NCBI GenBank assembly: GCA_004009845.1
Contig: RMBW01000035.1
Span: 1 to 64,000, forward strand
Origin: Davidsoniella eucalypti
Lineage: Eukaryota > Ascomycota > Sordariomycetes > Microascales > Ceratocystidaceae
DNA length: 64,000 bases
Direction: 5' to 3'
Under the pieces are notes generated by a model that saw only the letters and a program-made list of their open reading frames with translations, was not told the origin of the DNA and searched no databases. Each line of letters begins with the position of its first letter. Position 1 is the first letter of the stretch. The translations under genes and the position numbers were made by a program. Below, one piece after another: positions 13,958 to 23,867 of this stretch.

Positions 13958-14888
13958 TTAGACAAACGTGCTGCGCGGCCATTTGTTGCATAGGAAGATG
14001 GAAGCGTAGGCGCCAACGGCCAAGCCAGGGATGAAGTACAGCACCGATTTGCTAGCCTCGACGCTACTCTGGTCCAGCACAATAGACAGGTAGATGGGCA
14101 CGAAGTAGGGGATTGCATACAACGACATTGCATACGAAAAACTGCTGAAGGCCACACCGAGCATGTTACGGTCCGTCAGAATCGACCAGGGGATAATAGG
14201 TTTCTGGTGCGGGAAGCGACGGCCTAGAGCACGGCGCGGATCCATGCTGCGCTCCCATAGAGCAAAGCAAATCAGCAGAAACCCACCAATGATAAGCGGT
14301 GCCAGCATGTTAGCCGACGTCCAGCTATACGAGCCACCGGCCCAGGTCAAGCCCAGGATGAACAAGGCCAAGCCCGAAATGAAAAGCAACTGGCCGCCCA
14401 CATCGATCAAGGACGGTGAAGTCTAGAAGACATCAGCCGTCTGGCCTCAGAACGGGATGAAAGCTGCAGACACCAGTGTGAAGGCTGAGATGACCCATGA
14501 GAACTCGGAGATCACCTGGAACTTGTCTGCAATGTCAAGCAGGATGGGTGAGATACTGTTTCAAGATGACGCAAAAGTAAGCTCTTGTTAGCTGTGTAGC
14601 CTTCAACATATAGGGACAGTCTTTGATAGACATGTACATAGTTAGTTCGAGGGCCTGTAGCCAAAACGCTAGCATAAGCCCCGCGATGGCCTTGATGCGG
14701 TAACTTGTAGCTTTGCTTCGCTCAGCAGTACACTGCGAGCAAGGTTCCGTACTGCCTATGGGGTGACGGTCACACGAAGGGGCATCTTTCTTAGGGTTTG
14801 CATTCCTACGGGCTTCTTTGGACTTGGGACGAAGGAGACGAGTGACAATCATCAGAAGATATATACAAAAAGAGAAAAGGGAAAACAA
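13958..14888 (-). pseudogene. Internally deleted MFS transporter pseudogene
   Basis: The N-terminal piece (14,535-14,888) ends ERSKATSYRIKAIAGLMLAF WLQALELTM, typical of the start of fungal MFS drug or siderophore transporters. After an intron-like gap it continues around 14,430-14,535 as KFQVISEFSWVISAFTL...AAFIPF, where the expected Trp codon of F-W-GQ is TGA, followed by GQTADVF and TAG. It then jumps to GGQLLFISGLALFILGLTWA, PHQKPIIPWSILTDRN and AVGAYASIFLCNKWPR (13,958-14,410). Relative to the family, roughly helices 2-6 are missing and everything after about helix 9 is cut off. This is seen directly in the reading frames; the substrate is unknown. The TGG to TGA change fits a C-to-T type mutation (for example RIP) but one site proves nothing. 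It sits between copy A of the 227-bp repeat and the NTPase-nuclease gene. Confidence 0.8.
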
Positions 14889-15003
14889 GATAAGAGTAGA
14901 GGATTCTGAAGAAGGTAATCAAAAAGTGTGATTGTAAAGAAGATATCATTAAAAAAATGCATATTTAATCAATGAAAAGGGAGCCCATATATTTAGTAGA
15001 AAT

Positions 15004-17541
15004 CTATACTGTTTGTAGCATGCTCTTTACGTAGCCATACTTGCTTGTCTTACACCGACTAGCTTTTGCATAAAGAAGATCAGAAAGTATTTTATGAAGT
15101 CTAGTACTGTAACCATCAAAAAAGGGATATACAGAAGCATTCATACCGATTACTAAACAGACTGGGGTAGTGGACCTTGGTCTTGACTCAAGTATTGTAA
15201 CTCTGTCCGAAGAGGATGACCGAAGACAAAGCATCAATCCAAGCACTGGGGTTTGTGCAATATCAATTCCAAGGTGCTCAATAGCTTGTTGGATAGAACT
15301 CCTGGCCTCATTCTTGAGGGAAGGGGTATATCTATCATTAGCTCTGTTCTTGACCTGAACCAATATACAGCCCATATGAGCAGAATGCTCTGTTGACTTG
15401 GGAATCCAGACTGGTATCAGAATATCCGCACCAGGAGTATTCCAAGGTAGAAAACATGCACAGCACCTGTTGTACAGGTAGAACATGTTATCAGGAGTAG
15501 GCCTTCTTGAGTCGGAAACAAACCTAAGAATTCGATTGAAGAAAACTCTTCCTGTACAGAGTGAGTCAGGCACTGCAGATAGTATGCTCTCATGGAAATC
15601 TGCACCAAATAGGGCCTCTAAATAGTGACTGAGATGGAGTGGGCTTGGTACAAACTCATCTTGTTGTGATTTCAGATCAAAGGCAAGCAAAAGTATCCAG
15701 CTAGCAACAAATTCGCCAGCATCACTAATACTGACAAACCCGATATCCAAATTGTATCTGAAGTCCACCAATGCCTCAATAAGTGTATTTCCAGATAAGT
15801 GATAGCGAGCAGCCATGGCCAGAATTGGTTCTGGGGGCTGACATATATCGATATGCTCACGATCTTCAGAGATACCCACAATGTACTGCATCCAGCCAGA
15901 AACTAGTTTCTGACAATAGGACTGGTGGCGAACCTTGAAACTGGCACGGTTCAATAGAAGTGCTAGATATCGGACTTTGCTGAAATGATTCTTACTGGAA
16001 TCAATGGATCGTGTCGGATCAAGTTTGGTTTTAGCAAGATCAATGCAAAAGTTCATATGGTCATCTGAAGAGGCCTTGTCTGGAGTCCCGGCGTATGCAC
16101 CAAACATTGGTCGACTACATGAGAAGAGGTTTTCCCATGTTGTATCTGGACGATCAAGATTGGAGTCTGATTCTTTTGATCTGAAAAGATTTAGGGAATA
16201 GAACTCGAAGAATGGCTCAAAAAGCTTTCTAGTTGTGGAGTCACCAGATGGGACCTTTTGGCTAGGGTCCATAAAACTTGGGGGTGAGAAGTTTGAGACT
16301 TTAGAGGAAGTATCCATCAATAAAGTAAAAATATTTACACCCAGGTTTCCAGTACCCAAATTATGGAGTACTGTTCGCAATGATCTAAAGGGGAGAGCCT
16401 TGTCGTTGACTATGAGATTTCGCGCTTCGTCAAAGGCAAAGACGAAATCAATGCTGTGACCCGGGGAAGATGAAGAAGAAGAGGAAGAAGAGGAAGCAGA
16501 AAGAGAAGAAAGAGGAGAGGAAGCAGAAAGAGAAGAAAGAGGAGAAGACGCAGAATTGTGGCTTTGGGAAGACAAGTGCGACATTGGCTCAAAGTTTTCA
16601 AAGGCAAGGGCCTCTTGCAAAGTATCTTTGTAGAGAGGGTCAAGGTTGAGCTCCATGGTAGCAGTTTCTTCCGAAGAACACTTGAGCAACTCATAAATCT
16701 TGGTCTGGAAGTAGAGATGCTTTTCGTCGACCTGAAGATCCCAAAAATCAGAGGCAGGGACTCCTAAGTTTCGAAGGTAGCTGGCAATACAAAGATGGCG
16801 TTTGAGTGTTTTCAGCAGATGATCTTGTAGTAACAACCTATCTTCATGAAAATTGGCTGCATAAGCATCAGCACTTCGAGTGCGGCGTGGAAAGCCTCGA
16901 TGGTGTTTCGGTGCCAGACAAATGTATATAACATAAATGTCATGGGCTTTTGCCAACTGCTTTACTGTGAATGACTTCCCAATACCTGATGGACCTATAA
17001 CCGAGGTATATGGAGAAAGAAATTCTTCGGTGGCACTTGTCCAAGTTGCGAAGCAATTGTTGATATGGTTCAACAGAGACAAACTATTCGTTGTGGAACT
17101 GCTGGATGATACTAGTTCTTCTCTATCGAATGCATGCTTGGTGATGGAACTCACTTCCTCTGTGCCTTGGTCAGATATGCTGAGCAAGATATTGATTGTA
17201 TCTAGTATCTCTGGTAAAAAAGATATGTCAGGAAAGCCACGAATGATGGGGCATTTCGGTAGCTTGAGGAAGACGCTGATCTGAAAGTCAACATCACTAG
17301 TCAATATATCCCGTGAGGTTTGGGAAAGACTGTGCGAGGACTCAATATAAGTCATAATAATCCTCCAAAAATCCTGAATATATTCAACATGTTTTCCACT
17401 CGAGACTATTGATCCGATGAAGGCCAGATAACCCGGGTCAAGTTGTTTGTAGTCCCAACTAGTAAGTGGCACAAAGTCTTCCAAAGTCTTGCATGCTCTG
17501 AATGGCGCAGAAATGCGCTCGAAACGATTCGATTTTTCCAT
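15004..17541 (-). CDS. P-loop NTPase fused to PD-(D/E)XK-like nuclease domain, 845 aa
   Basis: One uninterrupted intronless frame from ATG at 17,541. Walker A is GPSGIGKS (residues 183-190) and a Walker B-like strand FVFAFDE ends at D371-E372. The segment CSRPMFGAY (~475-483) sits where related NTPases carry a conserved arginine. Residues ~320-360 are a Ser-rich linker encoded by a GA-rich microsatellite (16,460-16,550). The C-terminal domain (~690-800) reads GADILIPVW (D706), then ILVQVKNR (Q729-V-K731), a strand-turn-strand pattern of restriction-endonuclease-fold nucleases with Q in place of the usual D/E. This NTPase-nuclease pairing is known from Crinkler-type (CR) effectors and transposon-linked relatives in fungi and oomycetes; assignment here rests on motifs only. 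No signal peptide or CR header domain is visible. Intactness beside decayed neighbours suggests recent arrival or selection. Alternatives: a STAND-like or other AAA-type ATPase. Confidence 0.75.
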   Translation of the reverse strand: MEKSNRFERISAPFRACKTLEDFVPLTSWDYKQLDPGYLAFIGSIVSSGKHVEYIQDFWRIIMTYIESSHSLSQTSRDILTSDVDFQISVFLKLPKCPIIRGFPDISFLPEILDTINILLSISDQGTEEVSSITKHAFDREELVSSSSSTTNSLSLLNHINNCFATWTSATEEFLSPYTSVIGPSGIGKSFTVKQLAKAHDIYVIYICLAPKHHRGFPRRTRSADAYAANFHEDRLLLQDHLLKTLKRHLCIASYLRNLGVPASDFWDLQVDEKHLYFQTKIYELLKCSSEETATMELNLDPLYKDTLQEALAFENFEPMSHLSSQSHNSASSPLSSLSASSPLSSLSASSSSSSSSSSPGHSIDFVFAFDEARNLIVNDKALPFRSLRTVLHNLGTGNLGVNIFTLLMDTSSKVSNFSPPSFMDPSQKVPSGDSTTRKLFEPFFEFYSLNLFRSKESDSNLDRPDTTWENLFSCSRPMFGAYAGTPDKASSDDHMNFCIDLAKTKLDPTRSIDSSKNHFSKVRYLALLLNRASFKVRHQSYCQKLVSGWMQYIVGISEDREHIDICQPPEPILAMAARYHLSGNTLIEALVDFRYNLDIGFVSISDAGEFVASWILLLAFDLKSQQDEFVPSPLHLSHYLEALFGADFHESILSAVPDSLCTGRVFFNRILRFVSDSRRPTPDNMFYLYNRCCACFLPWNTPGADILIPVWIPKSTEHSAHMGCILVQVKNRANDRYTPSLKNEARSSIQQAIEHLGIDIAQTPVLGLMLCLRSSSSDRVTILESRPRSTTPVCLVIGMNASVYPFFDGYSTRLHKILSDLLYAKASRCKTSKYGYVKSMLQTV

Positions 17542-19091
17542 TTTGAATATAGGATCTAGGTCTTATACATGTGGTGGTTAGCAATAATCCTAAAAATGGG
17601 ATAGTAAAACTAAAAGCTAAGTTGATATATACCTCTTCTTCTTCTTCTTCTTAGCCTATAAACTTATCGATGAGTGGCTCGAATAGCCATGTAGTACAAT
17701 CTAGTACCCCAGAGTTTGTATCAATCAATGGCTGGTACCAAAGGCCCTCCAAGCTCAGAAAGCACAATCTGTTATATATGCTAAGGTTCCTATGGGCATT
17801 GCCGTAGGTCCTAATCTCAACGCCAAAGAGAATTAGGCTCTAAAGGGCGGAAAATCAAGCCGAACCTCGGGTGTGTCTGTGAAGATGGCTATCTGCCAAC
17901 ATAAAGAGTGCAAGGTGAAGGCTTGGGAAGGTATGATTGATTAGCAGGTATTCTAATAAATGGATTCGTTGGGTTTGGGGGACAAACCAGAGTGATTGTG
18001 TGGCCAGAGTTCAGTTAACAGAGTGTAAGGTTGATAGCCAAAGCAGAAGATTGATGAGGTTAGGTCAAAGGGGACTTTTTAGGGCAAAAGAGCAACTCAA
18101 GAATTTAATGGGAGTTTGTGTACCTTGGGTTTGTTTATTGCCATTAGTCAATCCACATTTATCCCAACAACATAAGTACAGATTTCTGCTACATCATGTG
18201 ACTAAGTTTCAAGCCGATGGCAATTACTTAGAACGGAAGCAGATACTACTTCTCCTGAACATTACGATACAAGGCAGTGTCTAGTTGAAATGTATAAAAA
18301 TTTGATGTTATGGTTGTGACTGTTGATGCTTATCCCCCTCATCAGCCAACTAAGGCACAATATGAATGCACATACCGGGGTTTTTTGTTCTAGCGCCATA
18401 ACAAATAGCAGTAGGATATAATTAATTCAGCTAAAGCGTATAGACGATAGATAGACATTCACTCAGGTCAGGCTTGGCACATCATGTTTGAGACCCCGTC
18501 AGGCTTAGGAGTCGATTTCCAACTTCATAGTGGAGTATATTTTCATCACGTGAGAGAGATACATAGACCATCAAGGGCTTTCTAAGTCTGCATATTTTCA
18601 TGAGTATATTAGATAAGACAGACTACAATTTTTGAATTGAGAGATACTAAGAATTATGTTAGTTGCCACCCCCGACTGGTTATTATTTCATCCCCTTTGA
18701 ACGCTCGAGTTTAGCGTTACTGGTTATTTTTAACACCATTTTTGATATTTCTAGTGTTAGTAAGTCTACAAGAGCTACATTCTCTACAATGTCTTGTACT
18801 CCTGTAAGTTGCTGGACTACCTTTCCCATCTCTTTCATTCCTGTATGAAGGCTCTCCACCCCTCACACAACCCTACACGCAAAGAAATGACACTTTGTAC
18901 TTGAGAGGCACTGTGACACCTACTGAGTTTTGGCCTGTGAAATCAATTTCTACTCTAATAACTGGTTGTCATTGGGAAAGGCCCAGAAGGAAATCCCTAG
19001 TACAAGCTAGTTGCATGAACAAATAGTAAGTTCCTAGAATACCATACAACAGAAAGAGAGGATAGGCAATACAGCCATAAATGATTTCGGA
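17542..19091. other. Island spacer with unrecognised remnants
   Basis: Just upstream of the NTPase-nuclease start lies a CTT microsatellite (17,635-17,653). From 17,700 to 18,300 the composition is more balanced than in the AT-rich gaps and a 115-codon plus-strand frame occurs (17,937-18,284), but I recognise no domain. On the minus strand, 18,668-18,848 reads as a 59-residue helical fragment (GMKEMGKVVQQLTGVQDIVE and onward) ending in a stop, without a start context; it looks like a relic. Nothing else is supported. Confidence 0.35.
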
Positions 19092-19604
19092 GTGTTTTCA
19101 AGCGGCCACCAAAGCCACTCTAGAGCACACATCAGTCCAATCTACAAGGGCGAGGAAGTCACCTTCCTAGTGAAGATACCTGCAGTAGGAATGAAAGTTC
19201 CCAAACGGATCAAGATGGGTTCCAGGCTGATCCCCACCCGGCTACTGCTGGAGAAACCCAGAACCATGAAGCAGTGCTCGAAATGCTTCGCTTGCACGAC
19301 GTGAAGCTCTGCTCCAGAGCCCAGCTGTGCAAGCACTGCGGCTCCAATGCACACATAAGTGCCGAACATCCTCACTGCTGCGAGGTGGCACATGAGTGCA
19401 TATCAAAATGCATCATCTGGCAAGGCCCTCACCCAGCAGATGACCCCCAGTGCCCACTAAGAAATAGAATGGACGAACTGGAGAAGTGGGCAATCCGGAA
19501 GGCCCGGCAGACGAAATTCCTGGAGGTCAGAAACGAGAGGTGTGGAAAACTTCACACTCCTCAGGCGGACACCGAAGCCACTCTTCAGGAGGTCACCGAG
19601 ACCT
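19092..19604 (+). mobile_element. Non-LTR retrotransposon ORF1 (Gag-like) fragment, frameshifted
   Basis: The first frame (19,092-19,304) reads VTFLVKIPAVGMKVPKR and KPRTMKQCSKCF. The next frame (19,274-19,606) continues LHDVKLCSRAQLCKHCGSNA and then GPHPADDPQCPLR. Together these are the CCHC-type knuckles and the GPHPADDP block typical of ORF1 proteins of fungal Tad-like LINEs, which bind element RNA. One base appears lost around 19,285, splitting the frame. No reverse transcriptase follows on this strand, so it is a 5' or internal scrap. A 17-bp direct repeat (CACCAGAGCTCCAAGGG at 19,615 and 19,682) lies just downstream. Confidence 0.75.
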
Positions 19605-19730
19605 AGCCAAGTGACACCAGAGCTCCAAGGGAGCTCTGCCCCAACCCAGATCTCGTCTGAAGTGCAAGTCGCAAGGGAACTCACCAGAGCTCCAAGGGTC
19701 CGTCCACGCCTCTCGTAGCTAACAAAAATT

Positions 19731-19957
19731 TGATTTGATTTGATTATATTTAACGTCTACCTAAATCACTAAGATCATACGACGCCGGGTTGGCTACCGG
19801 ACAGATATTTAACGTTGTGCCTGTATATTAAAGTTGTTTTGGCAATTTTAAAGTGTAAAAACTAGTTTGAAATGTAGCGATAAGTGCAAAGCAAAGAAAG
19901 GTAATAGTAGAGGAAATAGTAGAAAGAAGCAGTAAAAGCAATATAAAGGAAATAAGA
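19731..19957 (-). repeat. 227-bp dispersed repeat, copy B (inverted relative to copy A)
   Basis: Reverse complement of 13,484-13,710 over its full length with five mismatches. Read on the minus strand it starts TCTTATTTCC and ends in (AATCA)n followed by AATTTTTG. The tail is a little longer than in copy A, as expected for variable 3' tails of retroposed elements. Upstream in its sense direction lie the minus-strand endonuclease-like remnants (20,119-20,830). It may therefore be the 3' UTR of that element rather than a terminal inverted repeat. Confidence 0.85.
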
Positions 19958-20118
19958 AGAGCGAAAAAAAACCTTGTCACAGCTGTAGAATCATCAAAAG
20001 AAAGCAGCACCCAATCAAAACATCATTCAGGCCAGGAAGCCCTCCTCGCAATCCGCGAAATCGTCCTCGTCTTGATTCCCCAAGTCCAAGGGACAGACTG
20101 GGAGTGTTGCGCCGTCAC

Positions 20119-20830
20119 TCATGCGCCGTCACCCATGCGGCCTTCTCGAGCCACACCTCGGGTCACCCAATGGGCCTCAACTCGGGTTTCAGCCATCAGG
20201 ATGCCCACGGTTCTGGCGAGCCACGCTGAAGTGGTCTTTGACATACGTTGTTGTAGTATCTTGAACGTAGTTTCAGACCTCGGGTCCATCGATCCGCCCT
20301 GGGAGAACACTACCGGGTAGAACTTCTCACCAGCTTCCAGAGGGGGCATTTACCAATCTTAACGTTGTAGCTCTTGTTCAGAATGGTAGCTGCTTCCCTC
20401 GAGGAGTGTTCCCCGTGAAGCGTGACGATTGTCAGGTCGTAGAGCTTGCGCAATCCAACCTCCTCGAATCCCCAATCGGCTCGTCGGCCGGAGTCTTCCT
20501 CATCGTTGTGCCTGAAGTGGGGTTCCAGGTCGCACAGGATTCCTGACTGGCGGAGAGCCTGGTGGAAGCAGTTTCGAACCATGTTGTGAAGACCATGTTG
20601 TGAAGGCGGTGAGTTGACCGGGCACGGGCAGTGGTCCGTTGGCACTTTTGGTGATGGGCCCACTTGACAGTCTGGTGGCACTCCGGGCACGGCTTGTCCG
20701 TCATGGGGTCCGGGAGTAGGAAACGTTCACTGGTCATGCCCATAAGGAGGGAATCAGCAATGATTTGGCGTCTGCTGGTTGGCTGTATTCCCATCCATTG
20801 GCGTCCAATGAACGTCTTGTTGTCACCCAA
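20119..20830 (-). mobile_element. Retroelement C-terminal zinc-finger/endonuclease-like remnant
   Basis: Three overlapping minus-strand frames read in order: CPECHQTVKWAHHQKC with HRLHNMV (20,432-20,830), RRADWGFEEVGLRKLYDLTI and NKSYNVKIGKCPL (20,310-20,690), then FYPVVFSQGGSM (20,119-20,349). The order CxxC...HxxxC, RH-like, R-x-A-D...DLTIV, K-x-Y, F-x-P-V-V-x-x-x-GG matches from memory the C-terminal region after the reverse transcriptase in some LINE-like elements; the D..D/K pattern suggests a restriction-like endonuclease fold. At least two frameshifts make it non-functional. The precise clade is uncertain. Confidence 0.55.
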
Positions 20831-20974
20831 GTCCTTTTTAAAGTCCTCCGCTCGACAAACTCAATAGCTCTAGAAGAACTAGTGGCCGAGGCAAATAAAA
20901 CAAGGAAAATAGAAACATAGAACAGTAAATAGGAAAAACAGAAACAAAAACCACACCAAATCCTCCTCAGTCAC

Positions 20975-21477
20975 TTCCCCCTTTCGCTGTACTTATCTGG
21001 CCCGCTGATGGGGCTTCTTCTCTAGGCGCATGGGCTCTGTAGTGCCGCCATTTCACCTCCAGTCTCTTGGCAAGATACTTGCAGGAGCTCTCTTTCCGAA
21101 GTAGCTTTTTGACAAAGCTGGTCCGGAGTGGTCTCTAATTTCTAGGTATGGAAAGGTTCCTTCCGTTGATGGCACAGTGGGCAGTTTCTTTCCGCATCGA
21201 AACGGTCATAGTATTCCGCAAAGTCGCCATGGCCTGTCCGGGCAGTTAGGATCCGTCCCACTGTAGATCTGTGCTGGTCTTTAAACTAGTCCACCTTGTA
21301 GACAGTCTTTGTTTCAAAACGAACCCCAAGGTGCTTTCTAGGCTCGCACTCCGCTATCCATGACTTGAAGTCGGCATTCAGCTGTGCGTTTTTCCATCTG
21401 TGGGCGGAAGCAAAGGACATATGGTCGCGGTCGAGGTCCACAAGCTTAGTATTGCTCGTACACCCTTGTTTCGCCAA
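20975..21477 (-). mobile_element. Tad-like LINE 3' coding end (RNase H tail/zinc finger), broken
   Basis: A minus-strand frame (21,286-21,477) contains HRWKNAQLNADFKSWIAECE and is closed by a TAG. The adjacent frame continues DQHRSTVGRILTARTGHGDF, AEYYDRFDAERNCPLCHQRK, EPFH. The ARTGHGDFA-Y--RF...C--C---K-P-H block marks the C-terminus of fungal Tad-clade LINE polyproteins. After it come a stop and a shift into a basic tail (KLLRKESSCKYLAKRLEVKW). Its orientation is opposite to the ORF1 fragment at 19.1 kb, so these are not simply two ends of one intact element. Confidence 0.75.
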
Positions 21478-21686
21478 CTTTTAGTAATGATACACATTAT
21501 ATAAAGTAATGATAGTAGCGAGAACAAATCAAACTAAACTGAGTGTAACATATGATGAAAACCATATACCTCAGAAGGAGAATATTCACTTATACCATCC
21601 TCTCAACCACAGCGCCAACAATAGCCAAGACTAAACCACTTTTTATTCAATACTAATATAGATACTTTAGTTATCGGACCCAGCTA

Positions 21687-23149
21687 TTATTGGGTCTGGG
21701 ACAATGGATCATAACTACTTAGAAGTGTTATATCCTGAAACGGTGCATCTGTGCATGAATCGGATGTATTACTGAATTCCGCGGAGCTACATCCCCAAGA
21801 TCCAGTCCAAAAGTCCAAATCTTGTTCTTCCTGGTCAGTATCTATTTTATGTGGTGTGCAGACTCCATCCAAGCTTTGAAAAGTGTATTTGACATAGTTT
21901 CCACTTGGTTGGTTGGGATTATATATATCTTCGTCATAGTTTGGAGACGTGTCTTTTGAGGCTTCGTATGGTCGTTCGTCGCTTGTTGTTGCTCTGGTCG
22001 TATCTTCTCGCAAGCCGTTTGAACAAGCCTTCTTCCAAATTTCGCGGAGCTCATGATCGTTGTTTCCTAGTCCCATGATCTTGCTGATCTCCTTTGTCAA
22101 GAAGCCAGGCCGGGACTCTATACTGAGTCGATCAAGCTTCTGAGATAACTCTTGCACTCGGGACTCGAGAGTTCGAAGCTGCTCTCGGCGGAAAATCTCA
22201 ACTGGCAGTGGTGAATGGTATACGACTGGCCCAAATACAAAAGCGTCCGTATTGGGGAAAATTGCTTTGATGATCTTATCGTATTGTTCTTTACGGCTTA
22301 GGCCCTTGTGCTTCTTGCCAAGCTCGTCAGATTCTTTTGTGTCTTTTGTGCCAACATACCCATCCCGCTGAGTGACAGATTCACAGTCAGCACGGTTCTG
22401 GTGAGCTTTTAGCTCGGTGTTACAGCGGAATGATCTCTTGCATTGCTCGCAACAGAATCCGTGACTGCGGCGAATATGCTGCTTGAGTCTTCCGATGTTA
22501 TTCAGTCGTAGATGAAGGCACTCTCTGTACCTGGCGTTGTCAAAGATGTAGTAAGGACATGGAAGGTGATCGGATATCTCGTTCGTGGCTTCTGTAGATG
22601 GCTTGCCATCTTCTAAAGGTTGGTGTTGATGATGAAGATCTTTCTGATCTTCTTCATCCGGGTTCTCATTGTCTTGATATATGCAACCGTCACACTCACT
22701 GACGTCACACATATTCTTAGATTTAGTTATTTTTTTGGTTCCGATGGCTACATTCGAATCAGCCATCTTTCTCTTTACTACGGCCTTGGTTTTGCTGTGC
22801 GTTTTCAGAAAGGCCAATCCAGCTTCAGGATAAGATCCAGTCGCCGCAATGGGCCTGGGTCTACTTATTCACGATAGTTGTTAGCAAAATCAACCAGAAT
22901 AAGAATATATAATACAAAAGCTTCACAAAAAGCCAGCTGAGACGCAACATACGCTGGAGACATATTTGTAATGGGGTTTATTCGCTCAAGTGGTGCGTTG
23001 CGTAGTGCTTGGCAAGTCCTTCTATGATCCGAGTATAGAGATTGGGGGACGGCAAAGATATCTCTGGTAACCGTGGCCGTGATATTTGCATCTTTCAGCC
23101 TAAGAATAAAGTTAGGTTGTGGTGTATGTGCGGGACAACACTGAAGCAT
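21687..23149 (-). CDS. Fungal C2H2 zinc-finger protein, 456 aa, two exons
   Basis: Model: complement(join(21687..22860, 22953..23149)). The 92-bp intron has a GTATGT donor, CTAAC branch site and TAG acceptor, and it joins two frames that are otherwise separate; total length is 457 codons. Two fingers lie at residues ~167-225. The first (CPYYIF...C, H...H, residues 167-199) has a long Cys-Cys loop; the second starts CCEQCKRSF and ends H-x5-C. A coiled segment follows at ~RTLESRVQELSQKLDRLS and an acidic C-terminus ends the protein. Such single-copy C2H2 proteins are common in Pezizomycotina and are assumed to be nuclear, but target and role are unknown. An alternative single-exon start is ATG at 22,766 (359 aa). 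A CTAAC...TTCTTAG at ~23,100 hints that the true first exon could lie further upstream. Confidence 0.7.
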
Positions 23150-23867
23150 GCTCGAGTACTTTACATTGGTACGTCAAGTTAATTAGTATCCGGAGAAGCT
23201 AGCAGTGCGTGCTGGCATAGTAAAACCAAGAATTATTGAGATATTCGATGATGCTAGTGCCGAATTCAACGTTTGCTATTGGAATAGGAGGTTTATATAC
23301 ATATGCTTTTTGCACTTTTGGTGCTAGCCCTCCTTAAATCACGTCATCTTTGATGTGCACTTTCATTTAGGCATAAAAATAGAAAACATTGTAAGCCTTG
23401 AATATCGATATGTCACGCAGGTTAGTCACCAGAGAAAAAGTAAGTAGTTGCATTAGTAGGTAGTTGCATTAGTAAGCTCACTAAGCTTCAAGTTCGCACT
23501 ACCTATACATTATATCAGAATACAGTGAGAGATGGGCGTTTCGCATCTATCGCGTAATAACAAATCACAAAATTCAAGAGGGAGGCCATGACGATTTTAG
23601 CTAACTCAAAAAATATATTCAATGACTAGCGTTTTATTTTGTATTTATTATTTTTGGGTTTGTTTTTAGGCTTAATATATGTAAAATAACGACTAGGAAA
23701 CCAAGGCAGATGCAACTTCGAAAACAAGAGAAACAACCTGAACAATCTAAAAAAGAAGACATACCCAATGAGGGCTTCTATCTTAAGCCTAACAGCAAAA
23801 ACAAAACTGAGAAAGAGAAGCGGTTGAACAAGTTGGTCAACAAGTAGAGAATTCAGCCCACGGTATG

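Noticed and set aside
20866..20890. Sequence resembling a cloning-vector polylinker (CTCTAGAAGAACTAGTGG)
   Set aside because: Differs from the vector string by an insertion and changed flanks, and sits inside retroelement debris; more likely coincidence than contamination.
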